Source of the DNA: Planctomycetaceae bacterium
Lineage (GTDB): Bacteria > Planctomycetota > Planctomycetia > Planctomycetales > Planctomycetaceae
Reading direction: 5' to 3'
Assembly (NCBI GenBank): GCA_002726205.1
Contig: PBSL01000043.1
Coordinates: forward strand, 1-64,000
DNA: 64,000 nt
The translations under genes and the position numbers were made by a program. Of this stretch, positions 9,386 to 18,377 are shown piece after piece. How positions within the stretch are numbered: position 1 is the stretch's first letter; each line of letters opens with the position of its first letter. The notes under the pieces are model-generated. The model saw only the letters and a list, made by a program, of their open reading frames with translations. It did not search any database and was not told the origin of the DNA.

Positions 9386-10318
9386 ATGCGCCGCCTCACC
9401 TGCCTGATCATCGTCGCCGCGATGCTGCTGGTTCTCGATGGCAACACCGCCACCGCCGCCGACAAGGTCTTTCCGGACGCGAAGCTCGAAGCCGTGATCA
9501 AGGCAATCCTGAAGAAGAAACAGGCCAAGACCGACAAGATCAACGAAGCGGACCTGAAGAACATCTTCTTCCTGGAGGCCCCCGGCAAGGGAATCACCAG
9601 CCTGTCCGGCCTGGAGAAGTGTCCCAACCTGGCACTGATCAACCTCTCGAAGAACACCATCGTCGACCTGAAACCGTTGGCCGGGCTGAAAAATGTCCAG
9701 TCGCTGGATCTCTCGGGCAACAAGATCGCCGATGTTGCTTCGCTGGCAAAACTCGAAAAGTTGCAGTACCTGCAGCTGGAAGGGAACCAGATCGCCAAAC
9801 TCGACGGGCTGGCAGGACTCAAGAAACTCTCGGCACTCTATCTCAGCAAGAACAAGGTCGCCTCGGTGGCCCCGCTCAAGGGCCTGGGCAAGCTCTCCAG
9901 CCTCTACCTCGACGGCAACCAGGTCGCCGACCTGTCTCCCCTGAAGGACCTCAAGTGGGTCGCCAACCTCGCCCTGCGAAACAACCAGGTCAAGGATCTC
10001 GGCCCGCTGGCGGGCATGACCGAACTGCGGTACACGTTCCTGGAAGGCAACAAGATCACCGACCTGGGTCCGCTGGTGACGATGGCTCAAAAAGACGCCA
10101 AGGGCGGTCGCCGATTCGCTCCCTACTGGCACCTCTACGTGGCCGGCAACCCGCTCTCCGGGACCGCCAAGACCGGCCAGGTCGCCGCCCTGAAAAAAGT
10201 GGGCGTGCGGGTTGATCCCAAGCCCAAAGCCAAGCCCAAAGCCAAGCCCAAAGCCAAGGCCAAAGCCAAGGCCAAAGCCAAGGCCAAAGCCAAGCCCAAG
10301 GCGGCCAAGAAGAAGTAG
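9386..10318 (+). CDS. Exported leucine-rich repeat protein with Lys/Ala tail
   Basis: A 310-residue protein. A signal peptide runs to about residue 23 (MRRLTCLIIVAAMLLVLDG then NTATAA). About eight leucine-rich repeats of the internalin-like LxxLxxLxxLxLxxNxI type follow (residues about 70-240). The C-terminal 30 residues are Lys/Pro/Ala-rich in a KPKA/KAKA repeat. The ATG is preceded by an AAGGA site. LRR arrays of this kind usually mediate protein binding; the partner is unknown. The basic tail could bind acidic polymers or peptidoglycan if it is really outside the cytoplasm. Antisense open frames here are artefacts of the repetitive composition. Confidence 0.88.
   Translation: MRRLTCLIIVAAMLLVLDGNTATAADKVFPDAKLEAVIKAILKKKQAKTDKINEADLKNIFFLEAPGKGITSLSGLEKCPNLALINLSKNTIVDLKPLAGLKNVQSLDLSGNKIADVASLAKLEKLQYLQLEGNQIAKLDGLAGLKKLSALYLSKNKVASVAPLKGLGKLSSLYLDGNQVADLSPLKDLKWVANLALRNNQVKDLGPLAGMTELRYTFLEGNKITDLGPLVTMAQKDAKGGRRFAPYWHLYVAGNPLSGTAKTGQVAALKKVGVRVDPKPKAKPKAKPKAKAKAKAKAKAKAKPKAAKKK
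10220..10303 (+). repeat. 12-bp in-frame tandem repeat in the LRR gene tail
   Basis: Seven units of 12 bp: three aagcccaaagcc, three aaggccaaagcc and one degenerate unit. They encode K-P/A-K-A repeats. The transition between the two unit types suggests stepwise expansion of each variant. Confidence 0.88.
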
Positions 10319-10337
10319 CACCGCCAGCGGGCAATCT

Positions 10338-11075
10338 TCAGGGAGAATCCGGCGGTCGCCAGGTCGACGCCGGAGTGGCCTGCGCGGCACAGACGGGCAC
10401 GACCTCGGTCAGGCTGATGCCCCCGGAAAAACAGACATCGACGTCGCTGCCAGGGTCGCGGGGTCGGTTGTAGTAATCGATGCCGTACATCACACCCTGC
10501 CCGGCCGGGTGGTAAGCCACCGGCAACGGGTGCGGATCGAGCGGGCAGGTGACCAGATCGGGTTCGTCGTCGACATCCCGCGGATCAGGAAAATTCACGT
10601 TGAAGTACCCTCCCGCGGGCGGCCTGCGGTCGACAAGTGTCTCGAGTGTCCGGCACAGCATCGGTTCCAGTGCCTGCCAGTCGAACGGCCCGTAGTGGTG
10701 GATGAACAACGACAGGGCAATCGCCGGAACGTGGAACAGCCCCGCTTCGCGTGTCGCGCCGACGGTTCCCGACATGTAGACATCGACACCGAGGTTGGCA
10801 CCGGCGTTGACGCCCGAGAGCACCCAGTCAACCTGCCGCCGTTGCTCAACGAGTCCGATGCGAACGCAATCGGCGGGCGTCCCGTTGACCGAAAAGCAAT
10901 CGGTGCCCCGCGATTCGATCGTCAGTGGTTTCTCGACGGTGACCCGATGGCTGCAGCCTGAAAGGGGCTGATCGGGAGCAATCACGGTCACCTCGCCCAG
11001 CCGAGCAGCCACCTTGGCCAGCAGTTCGATTCCCGGGGACCCGATTCCATCGTCGTTGGTCAGCAGAAATCTCAT
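10338..11075 (-). CDS. surE: 5'/3'-nucleotidase SurE
   Basis: A 245-residue metal-dependent nucleotidase that dephosphorylates nucleoside monophosphates. The diagnostic N-terminal LLTNDDGIGSPGI is present; its two Asp residues bind the metal. PDQPLSGCSH and SGVNAGANLG, which complete the active site, are also present. The start at 11075 gives MRFLLTNDDG, the standard SurE beginning; the longer open frame has no support. It is divergent from the ornithine-cyclodeaminase-family gene across about 90 bp. No pcm or nlpD neighbour is present, unlike in gammaproteobacteria. Confidence 0.94.
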   Translation of the reverse strand: MRFLLTNDDGIGSPGIELLAKVAARLGEVTVIAPDQPLSGCSHRVTVEKPLTIESRGTDCFSVNGTPADCVRIGLVEQRRQVDWVLSGVNAGANLGVDVYMSGTVGATREAGLFHVPAIALSLFIHHYGPFDWQALEPMLCRTLETLVDRRPPAGGYFNVNFPDPRDVDDEPDLVTCPLDPHPLPVAYHPAGQGVMYGIDYYNRPRDPGSDVDVCFSGGISLTEVVPVCAAQATPASTWRPPDSP

Positions 11076-11166
11076 GGCAAACAACTCGAACTGGCGGTGG
11101 CAAGTTTCAAGCGTAGAATCGACCCGGCCGAGTGTAACAACAGGTTCCGGCGAGGTGGAGTGGACG

Positions 11167-12111
11167 ATGGCGGTTCGAATCCTGACTGACGATGATGTCC
11201 AGCAACAGATGACGATGAACGAGGCGATCGAGGTGATGGCTCGCTCGTTTCGGCAGCACGCGACCGGGGCCCTGGTGGCACCGGCCCGGCTGGCCATCCC
11301 CCTGGACCTGGGCCAGTTGGTCTTTACCGCGGGGTCCGCGGCAGCGACCGATCAACTTCCCGGCCGGATCGGTTTTCGTGTCTACGATACGGCCCATTTC
11401 GGAAGCGACCACCGCGACGAACTGGTTGCCGTTTTCGACATCGCCGACGGATCACTCCAGGGAGTGGTGGTTGGCCAGGCACTGGGACCGTTGCGGACCG
11501 GGGCGATCGGTGGCGTGGCGATCGACACGCTGGCCCGCGCCGACGCCGCCTCGCTGGCACTGGTCGGTACCGGTGGCCAGGCACGAACCCAGTTGATTGC
11601 TGCCTGCGCCGTTCGCCGTTTCACGTCAATCCGGGCCTTCAGTCGCACCGAGGCGACGCGGGACACATTCTGTCGCGAGATGTCGGAACTCGTCGAGCTG
11701 GAGATCCAGCCGGCTGCAACGTCGCGTGAAGCGGTCGAATCTGCCGACGTGGTGATCTGTTCAACCGTCAGCCAAACACCGGTCCTGGAACGCGAGTGGA
11801 TCGCCCCGGGAACACACGTCCAGAATGTCGGACCAAAATTCCGGGACGACAGCGAACTGCCCGTCTCGCTCTACGAACAGGCCGAGGTACTGGTGACGGA
11901 TGCCCCGGCCCAGTTGGACGACTACGGGACGCGTTTCCTGGTAGCCAACACTCCGCACGCCGGACGAATCGTGCCGCTGGGTGAGGTGGTTGCCGGAAAA
12001 GTGCCCGGCCGCACCGCCGACGACCAGATCAGCCTGTTTTGTTCGCTGGGCCTGGCCGGCACCGAGGTGACGCTGGCCGACGAGTTGTTGAGACGTGTCC
12101 CGGCGACCTGA
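11167..12111 (+). CDS. Ornithine cyclodeaminase/mu-crystallin family protein
   Basis: A 314-residue NAD(P)-dependent enzyme of the ornithine cyclodeaminase/mu-crystallin fold. Members deaminate ornithine, dehydrogenate alanine or reduce cyclic ketimines. The hallmark LRTGAIGGVAIDTLAR (109-124) and the Rossmann motif VGTGGQAR (133-140) are clear. The usual active-site lysine position in the GxK segment near residue 71 reads Arg (IGFRVYD). That would be unusual for a true ornithine cyclodeaminase and argues for a different substrate. An AGGTGGAG site lies just upstream of the chosen ATG. It ends three bases from the convergent aldo/keto reductase gene. The substrate is not determinable. Confidence 0.88.
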   Translation: MAVRILTDDDVQQQMTMNEAIEVMARSFRQHATGALVAPARLAIPLDLGQLVFTAGSAAATDQLPGRIGFRVYDTAHFGSDHRDELVAVFDIADGSLQGVVVGQALGPLRTGAIGGVAIDTLARADAASLALVGTGGQARTQLIAACAVRRFTSIRAFSRTEATRDTFCREMSELVELEIQPAATSREAVESADVVICSTVSQTPVLEREWIAPGTHVQNVGPKFRDDSELPVSLYEQAEVLVTDAPAQLDDYGTRFLVANTPHAGRIVPLGEVVAGKVPGRTADDQISLFCSLGLAGTEVTLADELLRRVPAT

Positions 12112-12114
12112 GAA

Positions 12115-12891
12115 TCACCCTGATTCGGATCCCCCGAAGCAGTCAACCGCCGCGACATTCTCGGCCAGATGATCGGGATCGAGGCTGCCGACGATCAGGG
12201 AACTGACACCGGGATGATCGAGGACAAACCCGATGGCTTCGGTGGGTGGCAACCGGCCGGAAGCCAGCCCCTTCTTGACCACCACACCCAGTCCCCGCGC
12301 GTGGGCTTCGTCCATCACCTGTTCGTGAGACCGGTCATCCCGGTGGTACTCGACCATCAGCACGTCGGACCAGTCCAGGGCACGTCTTGTACCCGCGACC
12401 GTCTTCCCGGAAAATCCGATTGCCTTCACCAGTCCCTCGGCTTTCATTTCGACCAGTGTTTCGACCACGCCCGAGTCATCCTGTATCGCCAGGTCGTTGC
12501 CGTCGGAGTGGACGAAGACAAGATCGAGCACGTCGCGACTCAGTCGCCCGGCACTGCGGGCAACGCTGTCACGGGTGGCAGCGGCCGAAAAGTCAAACCG
12601 TGATCGACCGTCCTCGAATGTCTCACCGACCTTGGTCGACAGGACGAATTCTCCGGAACGCTCGCCCAGGATTGTGCCGATCAGATTTTCGCTGATGCCG
12701 TAGGCAGGAGCAGTGTCGATGTAGCTGATCCCCAGGTCGAGCACGTGGTCGAGCAGGCCTTTGACCTGGTCCTCGTCGGGCAACTCGTAGGACCGCGGGT
12801 ACTTGGTGCCCTGGTTTCGACCGATCTTGAAGGCGCCGAATGCCAGCGGTGTCACTTCCAGACCGGTCGCTCCCAACGCTCGGGTCCACAT
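12115..12891 (-). CDS. Aldo/keto reductase
   Basis: A 258-residue TIM-barrel oxidoreductase, short for the family (usually 280-330), using NAD(P)H to reduce aldehydes or ketones. The catalytic tetrad is complete: Asp59 and Tyr64 in SYIDTAPAY, Lys87 in STKVG and His128 in VFVHSDG. The C-terminal cofactor-binding stretch [16 protein letters not shown] is present. It begins three bases after the FAD oxidoreductase stop, so the two are in one operon. The natural substrate is unknown; the partner suggests a product of the FAD enzyme or of the same pathway. Confidence 0.92.
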   Translation of the reverse strand: MWTRALGATGLEVTPLAFGAFKIGRNQGTKYPRSYELPDEDQVKGLLDHVLDLGISYIDTAPAYGISENLIGTILGERSGEFVLSTKVGETFEDGRSRFDFSAAATRDSVARSAGRLSRDVLDLVFVHSDGNDLAIQDDSGVVETLVEMKAEGLVKAIGFSGKTVAGTRRALDWSDVLMVEYHRDDRSHEQVMDEAHARGLGVVVKKGLASGRLPPTEAIGFVLDHPGVSSLIVGSLDPDHLAENVAAVDCFGGSESG

Positions 12892-12894
12892 GAC

Positions 12895-14148
12895 TCAGGC
12901 GGCCTTCCGTGACGTCGTCGACGCCAGCAGTGGCAACCAGTTGCCGACCAGGTCCCACGGCGGCCGGGCAACTTCGGGCCGCGGCCAATCCAGGGCGGCC
13001 AGATCCCGGCTCGGCCCGGTCGCCGTTGAGGCGGGACGAACCGGATCCAGCGAATCGAGTGCCGTACGGATTTCGTCGGCCAGGACCGGAGCCAGTGCCA
13101 ACTTGGTCGGCCAGGCCGAGAGTGTGTTTCCACTGACGAGGACCCGGGCCGATCCGGGCCGACGGCCACCCGCAGTCGCTGCCTCGGCCCGATCGACACG
13201 GTAGCTCGACGCCTCGAGCCCCGCCAACGCGAGTCCGGGCAGAATTTCGGCCAGTTCGGAGGCGGCGTGAGCGATCAGGGTCGCACGGTCCATCGCCACA
13301 CCGTCTTCAGCCACCTGCCCACCCAGCTGCCACACGGTGCGGCCCTGCGAATCGGTGGCCGACGTGATCGTCATTCGTGTACGGGCCCCGTCAACCTGGT
13401 GTCCGCACAGCCATGGCAGATCGCCGCGGACCACGACCATGTGCAGGGGCCGGCGTTGCATCGCGGCGGCGGAAAGCCCCAGCTGGTTGCGAAGCGAGGC
13501 ATTTCCGGCACCGGCAGTCAGGACCACTGCCCGGGGAACCAGCCGCAGGCCAGCCCCGGGAAGCCGGTCCCAGGGATGAGGAACCCACAGCGAGCGGACC
13601 ATCCCGGGACCAACCAGCGACCACTCGATCCGCTGCGGGTCGTACAGGAACAGTCGTTGCCGATGGCGAATTGCGAGTTGTTCGAGCAGGCTGGCGGTAT
13701 CGATGACCGGCTCATCCATCACGGCAACCGGCCCATCATGATCGGCCAGGAGCGGGGGACGCTCCTGGCGGAGCAATTTGCGGGGCGTGACCTCGAGACC
13801 GAGCCGGGCCCCGAGATAGCCCAGCCGCGATCCCAGCGAACGGCCGTGCCAGAGATAACAACCGGGGCTGTAGATCCTCACAGCCCGTAAGTCCGGTTCA
13901 CGACGGCCTTCCAGGCAATCACGCCACAGTGACGGCATTTGCCGGACACCGTGAGCCGAGGCGTTGGTCGTGCCGGCCAGCGAGTACTTCAGCCCCCCGT
14001 GGATGATGCCCTGGGCCGAGACAGTCTGCCCGGTCCCCAGCCGATTGGATTCCAGCAGCACCGCTTCGCGGCCACGGCGAACCAGTTCGTCGAGCAGCCA
14101 CATTCCGGCGATTCCACCGCCGAAGATCACGACATCCGGTTGCGACAT
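12895..14148 (-). CDS. FAD-dependent oxidoreductase (DAO/GlpA fold)
   Basis: A 417-residue flavoprotein. The N-terminal dinucleotide-binding motif VVIFGGGIAGMWLLDEL ends in an acidic residue (LLES) that binds the FAD ribose. SAQGIIHGGLKYSL follows, a pattern typical of the glycerol-3-phosphate dehydrogenase / D-amino-acid oxidase superfamily. A C-terminal SGNTLSAWPTKLALAP region would close the FAD site. No membrane segment or signal peptide is visible. It sits between the RidA-family gene (76 bp upstream) and the aldo/keto reductase (3 bp downstream) on the same strand. An amine or hydroxy-acid substrate is plausible but unproven. Confidence 0.88.
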   Translation of the reverse strand: MSQPDVVIFGGGIAGMWLLDELVRRGREAVLLESNRLGTGQTVSAQGIIHGGLKYSLAGTTNASAHGVRQMPSLWRDCLEGRREPDLRAVRIYSPGCYLWHGRSLGSRLGYLGARLGLEVTPRKLLRQERPPLLADHDGPVAVMDEPVIDTASLLEQLAIRHRQRLFLYDPQRIEWSLVGPGMVRSLWVPHPWDRLPGAGLRLVPRAVVLTAGAGNASLRNQLGLSAAAMQRRPLHMVVVRGDLPWLCGHQVDGARTRMTITSATDSQGRTVWQLGGQVAEDGVAMDRATLIAHAASELAEILPGLALAGLEASSYRVDRAEAATAGGRRPGSARVLVSGNTLSAWPTKLALAPVLADEIRTALDSLDPVRPASTATGPSRDLAALDWPRPEVARPPWDLVGNWLPLLASTTSRKAA

Positions 14149-14223
14149 ACCCAGGGTCCTCGCCGACGGACGATCTGCCCGTCGCGTACGTTCTTGTACT
14201 CGAGGATCACGACCGCGAAAAGA

Positions 14224-14685
14224 TCAGTCGCTGACCTGGACGATCACTTCGATCTCCACGGGGATGTTCCCCGGCAATGCCCCCATGCCCACGGCACTGC
14301 GTGCCGCCCGACCCTGCTCTCCGAAAACCTCGACCATCAGGTCACTGAACCCGTTGATCACTTTGGGCTGGGTACCGAAATCGGGAGTGCAGTTGACCAT
14401 CCCCAGGACCTTGACCAAACGGGTGACACGGTCGAGATTTCCCAGGTAGGACTTCAGGGTGGCCAGAATGGCCAGGCCAACGACCCGGGCCGCCTGGTTG
14501 GCATCCTCTTCCCCCATCTCCGATCCGACCTTGCCGGTTATCATCGTGCCGTCGACCTGGACGGGGCCATGCCCGGAGACGTAACACAGATCACCAACCT
14601 GGACGACCGGCTGGTAGGTTCCACCGGGGCTGGGTGGATCGGGCAGTTGCAGACCAAGTTCAGCGATTCTTGCTTCGGCACTCAT
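14224..14685 (-). CDS. RidA family (YjgF/YER057c/UK114) protein
   Basis: A 153-residue protein of the RidA superfamily, whose best known members hydrolyse reactive enamines/imines such as 2-aminoacrylate. VGDLCYVSGHGPVQ and the C-terminal GNIPVEIEVIVQV follow the family pattern. The canonical RidA active-site Arg (in the RxxV motif near position 105) is not obvious here: the corresponding stretch is RAARSAVGMGALP, which fits the longer Rid subfamily rather than RidA proper. The start at 14685 is supported by an AGGAG site. It is first in a minus-strand series with the FAD oxidoreductase and aldo/keto reductase. Confidence 0.88.
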   Translation of the reverse strand: MSAEARIAELGLQLPDPPSPGGTYQPVVQVGDLCYVSGHGPVQVDGTMITGKVGSEMGEEDANQAARVVGLAILATLKSYLGNLDRVTRLVKVLGMVNCTPDFGTQPKVINGFSDLMVEVFGEQGRAARSAVGMGALPGNIPVEIEVIVQVSD

Positions 14686-14786
14686 CGTGATCGTCTCCTG
14701 GAGAATTCCTCGGTGCATCAAGCAACAAAGCATACGGACTGGAATCGGTGCTGCCAAATCCGCGGGCCCGGTTGACGACTCACCGC

Positions 14787-14814
14787 TTGCACCAGCGGCA
14801 ACGGCTCATAGAAT
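14787..14814 (+). promoter_or_regulatory. Candidate sigma70-like promoter for floA
   Basis: TTGCAC, a 16-bp spacer, then TAGAAT. This puts the transcription start near 14821, about 28 bp before the floA ATG. It lies in the short divergent region with the RidA-family gene. Confidence 0.45.
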
Positions 14815-14848
14815 GGCAGTATCCCAGGTTTTCTTGTGAGTTCCTCCA

Positions 14849-15808
14849 ATGCTATTCGCTGCTGTCCCCGAAACCACGGACATCGTGATCTATGTCCTGA
14901 TTGGTTTTGCGGCGTTGTTGGGTCTGATCTTCTTCGGGATCTTCGTGCGGTACATTCCACTGTGGCTCTCGTCGGTCACGACCAAGGCCGGGATCGGTCC
15001 GTTGAAGCTGGTGATGATGTCACTGCGGAAGATCAGCCCGCAGGTGATTGTCCGCGCGAGGATCATGGCGGTCCAGGCCGGACTGACCGACGTGACGACG
15101 AACAACCTGGAAGCGCACTACCTGGCCGGCGGCAACGTGCTGCGGGTCGTGCAGTCCCTGATCGCCGCGACGCGAGCCCGGTTGGGCCTGAACTGGGACA
15201 CCGCCGCGGTCATCGATCTTGCCGGTCGCGATGTACTCGACGCGGTCAGGACCAGCGTCGATCCGAAGGTGATCGACTGTCCCGATCCATCACGACACGG
15301 ACGAGTGACGCTCGACGGCGTTGCCAAGAACGGCATCCAGCTCAAGGCCCGCGCCCGCGTGACGGTCCGCACGAATCTCTCGCAACTCGTCGGTGGAGCG
15401 ACCGAGGAAACCGTGATTGCCCGGGTGGGTGAAGGCATCGTCAGTGCAATCGGTTCCTCGGACTCGCACGAGCAGGTTCTCGAACAACCGATGCTGATCG
15501 CCCGCGCCGTTCTCGACAAGGGACTCGATTCACAGACCGCCTTCGAAATCGTCTCGATCGACATCGCCGACATCGACGTGGGTGAAAACGTCGGGGCCCG
15601 TCTCCAGGCTGACCAGGCCGAAGCCGACATGCGGGTCGCACGGGCCAAGGCCGAAGAACGGCGGGCACAGGCCGTGGCAGTCGAGCAGGAGATGAAGGCC
15701 AAGACAATCGAAAACCGCGCGGAAGTGGTGCTCGCGGAGGTCGAGGTGCCACGGGCGTTGGCCGGCGCGTTTAAACAAGGAAATCTCCGCGCCGAAGATT
15801 CGGCGTAA
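14849..15808 (+). CDS. floA: Flotillin-like protein FloA
   Basis: A 319-residue membrane-associated scaffold of the FloA (formerly YqfA/UPF0365) family. These organise functional membrane microdomains in bacteria. A hydrophobic hairpin or single membrane segment spans about residues 11-35. An SPFH-like domain follows ([11 protein letters not shown]..., [42 protein letters not shown]). The C-terminus has an Ala/Glu/Arg-rich coiled coil (about 225-300). The length is close to the Bacillus protein (about 330). No NfeD-like partner is adjacent, which is often the neighbour in other phyla. Confidence 0.95.
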   Translation: MLFAAVPETTDIVIYVLIGFAALLGLIFFGIFVRYIPLWLSSVTTKAGIGPLKLVMMSLRKISPQVIVRARIMAVQAGLTDVTTNNLEAHYLAGGNVLRVVQSLIAATRARLGLNWDTAAVIDLAGRDVLDAVRTSVDPKVIDCPDPSRHGRVTLDGVAKNGIQLKARARVTVRTNLSQLVGGATEETVIARVGEGIVSAIGSSDSHEQVLEQPMLIARAVLDKGLDSQTAFEIVSIDIADIDVGENVGARLQADQAEADMRVARAKAEERRAQAVAVEQEMKAKTIENRAEVVLAEVEVPRALAGAFKQGNLRAEDSA

Positions 15809-15944
15809 CCGGCATCATCCGAAGACCCCCGGCAGCCCCCAAGCTGACGGGTCAAGGCGGTCGACAACAGTGAAGCAGCACCACTTGGTAGTCTTCGCCC
15901 ATTCGCGTGGGCGGTGTTTCAGCGAGACAGACAGGCGGCCCGGC

Positions 15945-16151
15945 ATGAGCAAGAACATAAACGTCGACCTGACCTCCGAACAACGTGAACTGCTGCTGCG
16001 CGGCCTGAATTTCCTCCGCAGCTCGGTCAAACTGAATATTGGCAGGGCACGCCCACCCGAAAGCGAACGCCACGCACAACTGCAAGCCATCGAATCGCTG
16101 AGCCAGCAACTCAGAGAAGGCGTCACAAGCCAGGCTTCGACCATCTCCTAG
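15945..16151 (+). CDS. Small hypothetical protein
   Basis: A 68-residue predicted cytosolic protein. I chose the ATG at 15945 ([13 protein letters not shown]) over the longer open frame from 15870 because the first 25 residues of the longer form look like non-coding translation. The sequence is two amphipathic helices with many Glu/Gln/Arg/Leu residues and a [14 protein letters not shown] segment. It has no cysteines and no membrane segment. It lies between floA and the OleA-like gene on the same strand. I do not recognise a family. The antisense open frame over the same region has a cysteine/tryptophan-rich, implausible composition. Confidence 0.6.
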   Translation: MSKNINVDLTSEQRELLLRGLNFLRSSVKLNIGRARPPESERHAQLQAIESLSQQLREGVTSQASTIS

Positions 16152-16209
16152 CCTGCCTCACCCGTCCGCAGTTCCAGCGGACCTCCCGACTCCAACACCC
16201 TCGCCCGCC

Positions 16210-17256
16210 ATGCGGTTTCAGCACGTCTGCGTCGAGACCCTGTGCTACCGGCTGCCCGACGAGGTTGTGACGTCCGCAGCGCTCGAGCAGCGATTGGCCC
16301 CGGTCTATGAACGACTTGGCCTGCCCGCTGGCCGCCTCGAGTTGATGACCGGCATCCGCGAGCGACGGTTCTTTCCACCCGGCACCCGGCCTGGCCAGAT
16401 CAGTGCACTGACGGCCCGAGACGCTGTCCAGGCCAGCGGACTCGACCCGGCCCACTTCGGCCTGCTGGTCCATGGGTCGGTTTGCCGCGATCAGTTGGAA
16501 CCGGCCACCGCCAGCAGCGTCCATCACGCAACCGGCCTGCCGGCAGAGACACTGGTCCTGGACGTCAGCAACGCCTGCCTGGGACTGCTCAACGGCTGCC
16601 TGCTACTGGCGAACATGATCGAACTCGGACAGGTGTCGGCCGGGGTGATCGTGGGAACCGAAATCGGCCGGGGATTGGTCGAGGGAACGATCGAAACGCT
16701 TCTGGCCGACGGCTCGTTGACACGGCAGACGATCAAGCCCGCCTTTGCCTCCCTGACAATCGGCTCGGGGTCGGCAGCCATCGTTCTCTGCGACCGCCGG
16801 TTGTCCCGCACGGGTCACCGCTTGTTGGGCGGCAGCGTGCGGTCGGACACGGCGGCCTACCAGTTGTGTGCCGGGGGAATCGCTGTCGAAGACCACGGGG
16901 ACGACCGGCCGCGGATGACTACCGATTCCGAAGCGTTGTTGCACGCCGGCGTGGAACTGGCCGCGGCCACCTGGGAGCAGACCCGAAACGTGCTGGGCTG
17001 GGACAACGGTTCAGTCGACAAGAGCTTCACGCACCAGGTGGGCCGTGCCCATCGCAACCTGCTTTACGAACGACTCGGAATCGATCCAGGAAAGGACTTT
17101 GCGACGATCGAGTTCCTGGGCAATACCGGCGCCACGGCCCTGCCGATCGCCGCGGCCCTGGGTGCCGAACAAGGACATCTCGAGGCCGGTGACAAGGTCG
17201 CCTGGTTGGGGATCGGCAGCGGGCTCTCGTCGGTGATGCTCGGCATTGAATGGTAA
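16210..17256 (+). CDS. OleA-like thiolase (3-oxoacyl-ACP synthase III family)
   Basis: A 348-residue thiolase-fold condensing enzyme. FabH relatives extend fatty acids, whereas OleA joins two acyl-CoAs head to head to make long-chain beta-keto acids for olefins. Catalytic Cys123 (SNACLG), His275 (THQVG) and Asn305 (LGNTGA) are present. The segment [13 protein letters not shown] carries Glu97, 26 residues before the Cys. From memory this equals the Glu117-Cys143 spacing of Xanthomonas OleA, and FabH lacks this Glu. LGIGSGL near the C-terminus also fits OleA. No oleB, oleC or oleD is in this window. A FabH-type role remains possible. It ends 32 bp from the convergent LDH2 gene. Confidence 0.85.
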   Translation: MRFQHVCVETLCYRLPDEVVTSAALEQRLAPVYERLGLPAGRLELMTGIRERRFFPPGTRPGQISALTARDAVQASGLDPAHFGLLVHGSVCRDQLEPATASSVHHATGLPAETLVLDVSNACLGLLNGCLLLANMIELGQVSAGVIVGTEIGRGLVEGTIETLLADGSLTRQTIKPAFASLTIGSGSAAIVLCDRRLSRTGHRLLGGSVRSDTAAYQLCAGGIAVEDHGDDRPRMTTDSEALLHAGVELAAATWEQTRNVLGWDNGSVDKSFTHQVGRAHRNLLYERLGIDPGKDFATIEFLGNTGATALPIAAALGAEQGHLEAGDKVAWLGIGSGLSSVMLGIEW

Positions 17257-17288
17257 ACGCCAGGTCACCGTGGCGGTCTTCCCGGGAT

Positions 17289-18377
17289 TCACACCCCGGA
17301 TGACCGGGCATTTCCGCCGGTTGCCGATTCAGGAGGTTTGATTCCCAGCGAGTCAGCGGCCTCGCACAGAGAGGACCAGGTTCCGGCGTCGAGCGGGACA
17401 CCCTGTTCGAGCCGTTCGGCCATCGTGGCCGCGCTGCGATCCCCGGCCAACCGAATCGACTCGACATCGTCCCGCCGTTTCACCCCGCGAACAAACGCGA
17501 TCAACCGGTCGGCCTCGGCCTCGAAGTGCTCCTGGCCGGAAAAACGCTCGGGATCCCAGATGATCAACAGCACGTTGTTCGTCCCCGGCGCCCCGCTGGG
17601 GGCCGGGGGGCAATTGCCCCCGGACAGTCCTCCCACGAGGATATCCAGCAGCATCGCCAGTCCAAACCCCTTGTAACCTCCTGCCGGCAGGATCGTCCCC
17701 CGCGGATCGCTGAAACGGACGGCGGGATCAGTCGTTGGTCGTCCCTCGGCATCCAGCAACCACCCCTCCGGGCAGGACTCGCCGGACGTGTGCCGCACCA
17801 GGATCTTGCCGTTGGCGACGACACTGGTCGAGATATCCAGCACGAGTGGGTCGCCATCGGTCGGGACCCCGATCGCGATCGGATTGGTGCTGACGGTCGG
17901 CTCGACGCCACCCGGCGGTGCCACGCACTTGAGCACGCCATTGTCGTTGACCGTGACCAGGCCGGCACGTCCGGTCATCGCCACCGCCTCGGCCCATTCG
18001 CCCAGTCGGCCAACATGTCCACAACGCGAAAGCGTCCCACAGGCAACACCCAGGGCATCAACCTTCTCGACCAGGCGATCGATCAACCGGGTCATCTGCA
18101 CCATGCCAAAGCCAAAACCGGCATCGGCACAAAGCAGCGCCGCTGTTTCCGAGGTCACTTTCAACTCGACCCCGGCAAGCAATTCGCCCTTCTCGAGTTG
18201 AGGCAGGTAGCGGGGAATCCGCACGACCCCGTGTGAGTCGTGGCCACGGAGGTTGGATCCAACCAGGCTCGTCGCGACGATGTCGGCTTCCTCGACCGGC
18301 ACACCGGCAGCCTGGAAGATCGACGATCCAAACCGGATGAGTTGATCCGCGGGGATCTGCAGCGGTTCGATGGTCAT
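17289..18377 (-). CDS. LDH2-family malate/lactate/ureidoglycolate dehydrogenase
   Basis: A 362-residue NAD(P)-dependent 2-hydroxy-acid dehydrogenase of the LDH2/MDH2 fold, unrelated to classic Rossmann LDH. Family landmarks are visible: GSNLRGHDSHGVVRIPRY with the substrate-site Arg/His, CGHVGRLGEWAE, TVNDNG, PIAIGVPT and GGYKGFGLAMLLDIL. Cytosolic, with no signal. Its ATG overlaps the upstream hydrolase stop (ATGA), so it is translationally coupled to a secreted hydrolase. Possible substrates include malate, lactate, sulfolactate and ureidoglycolate; nothing here decides between them. Confidence 0.92.
   Translation of the reverse strand: MTIEPLQIPADQLIRFGSSIFQAAGVPVEEADIVATSLVGSNLRGHDSHGVVRIPRYLPQLEKGELLAGVELKVTSETAALLCADAGFGFGMVQMTRLIDRLVEKVDALGVACGTLSRCGHVGRLGEWAEAVAMTGRAGLVTVNDNGVLKCVAPPGGVEPTVSTNPIAIGVPTDGDPLVLDISTSVVANGKILVRHTSGESCPEGWLLDAEGRPTTDPAVRFSDPRGTILPAGGYKGFGLAMLLDILVGGLSGGNCPPAPSGAPGTNNVLLIIWDPERFSGQEHFEAEADRLIAFVRGVKRRDDVESIRLAGDRSAATMAERLEQGVPLDAGTWSSLCEAADSLGIKPPESATGGNARSSGV

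Noticed and set aside
15815-16144. A minus-strand open frame opposite the small protein
   Set aside because: Cys/Trp/Ser-rich composition; the plus-strand frame has normal amphipathic helices.
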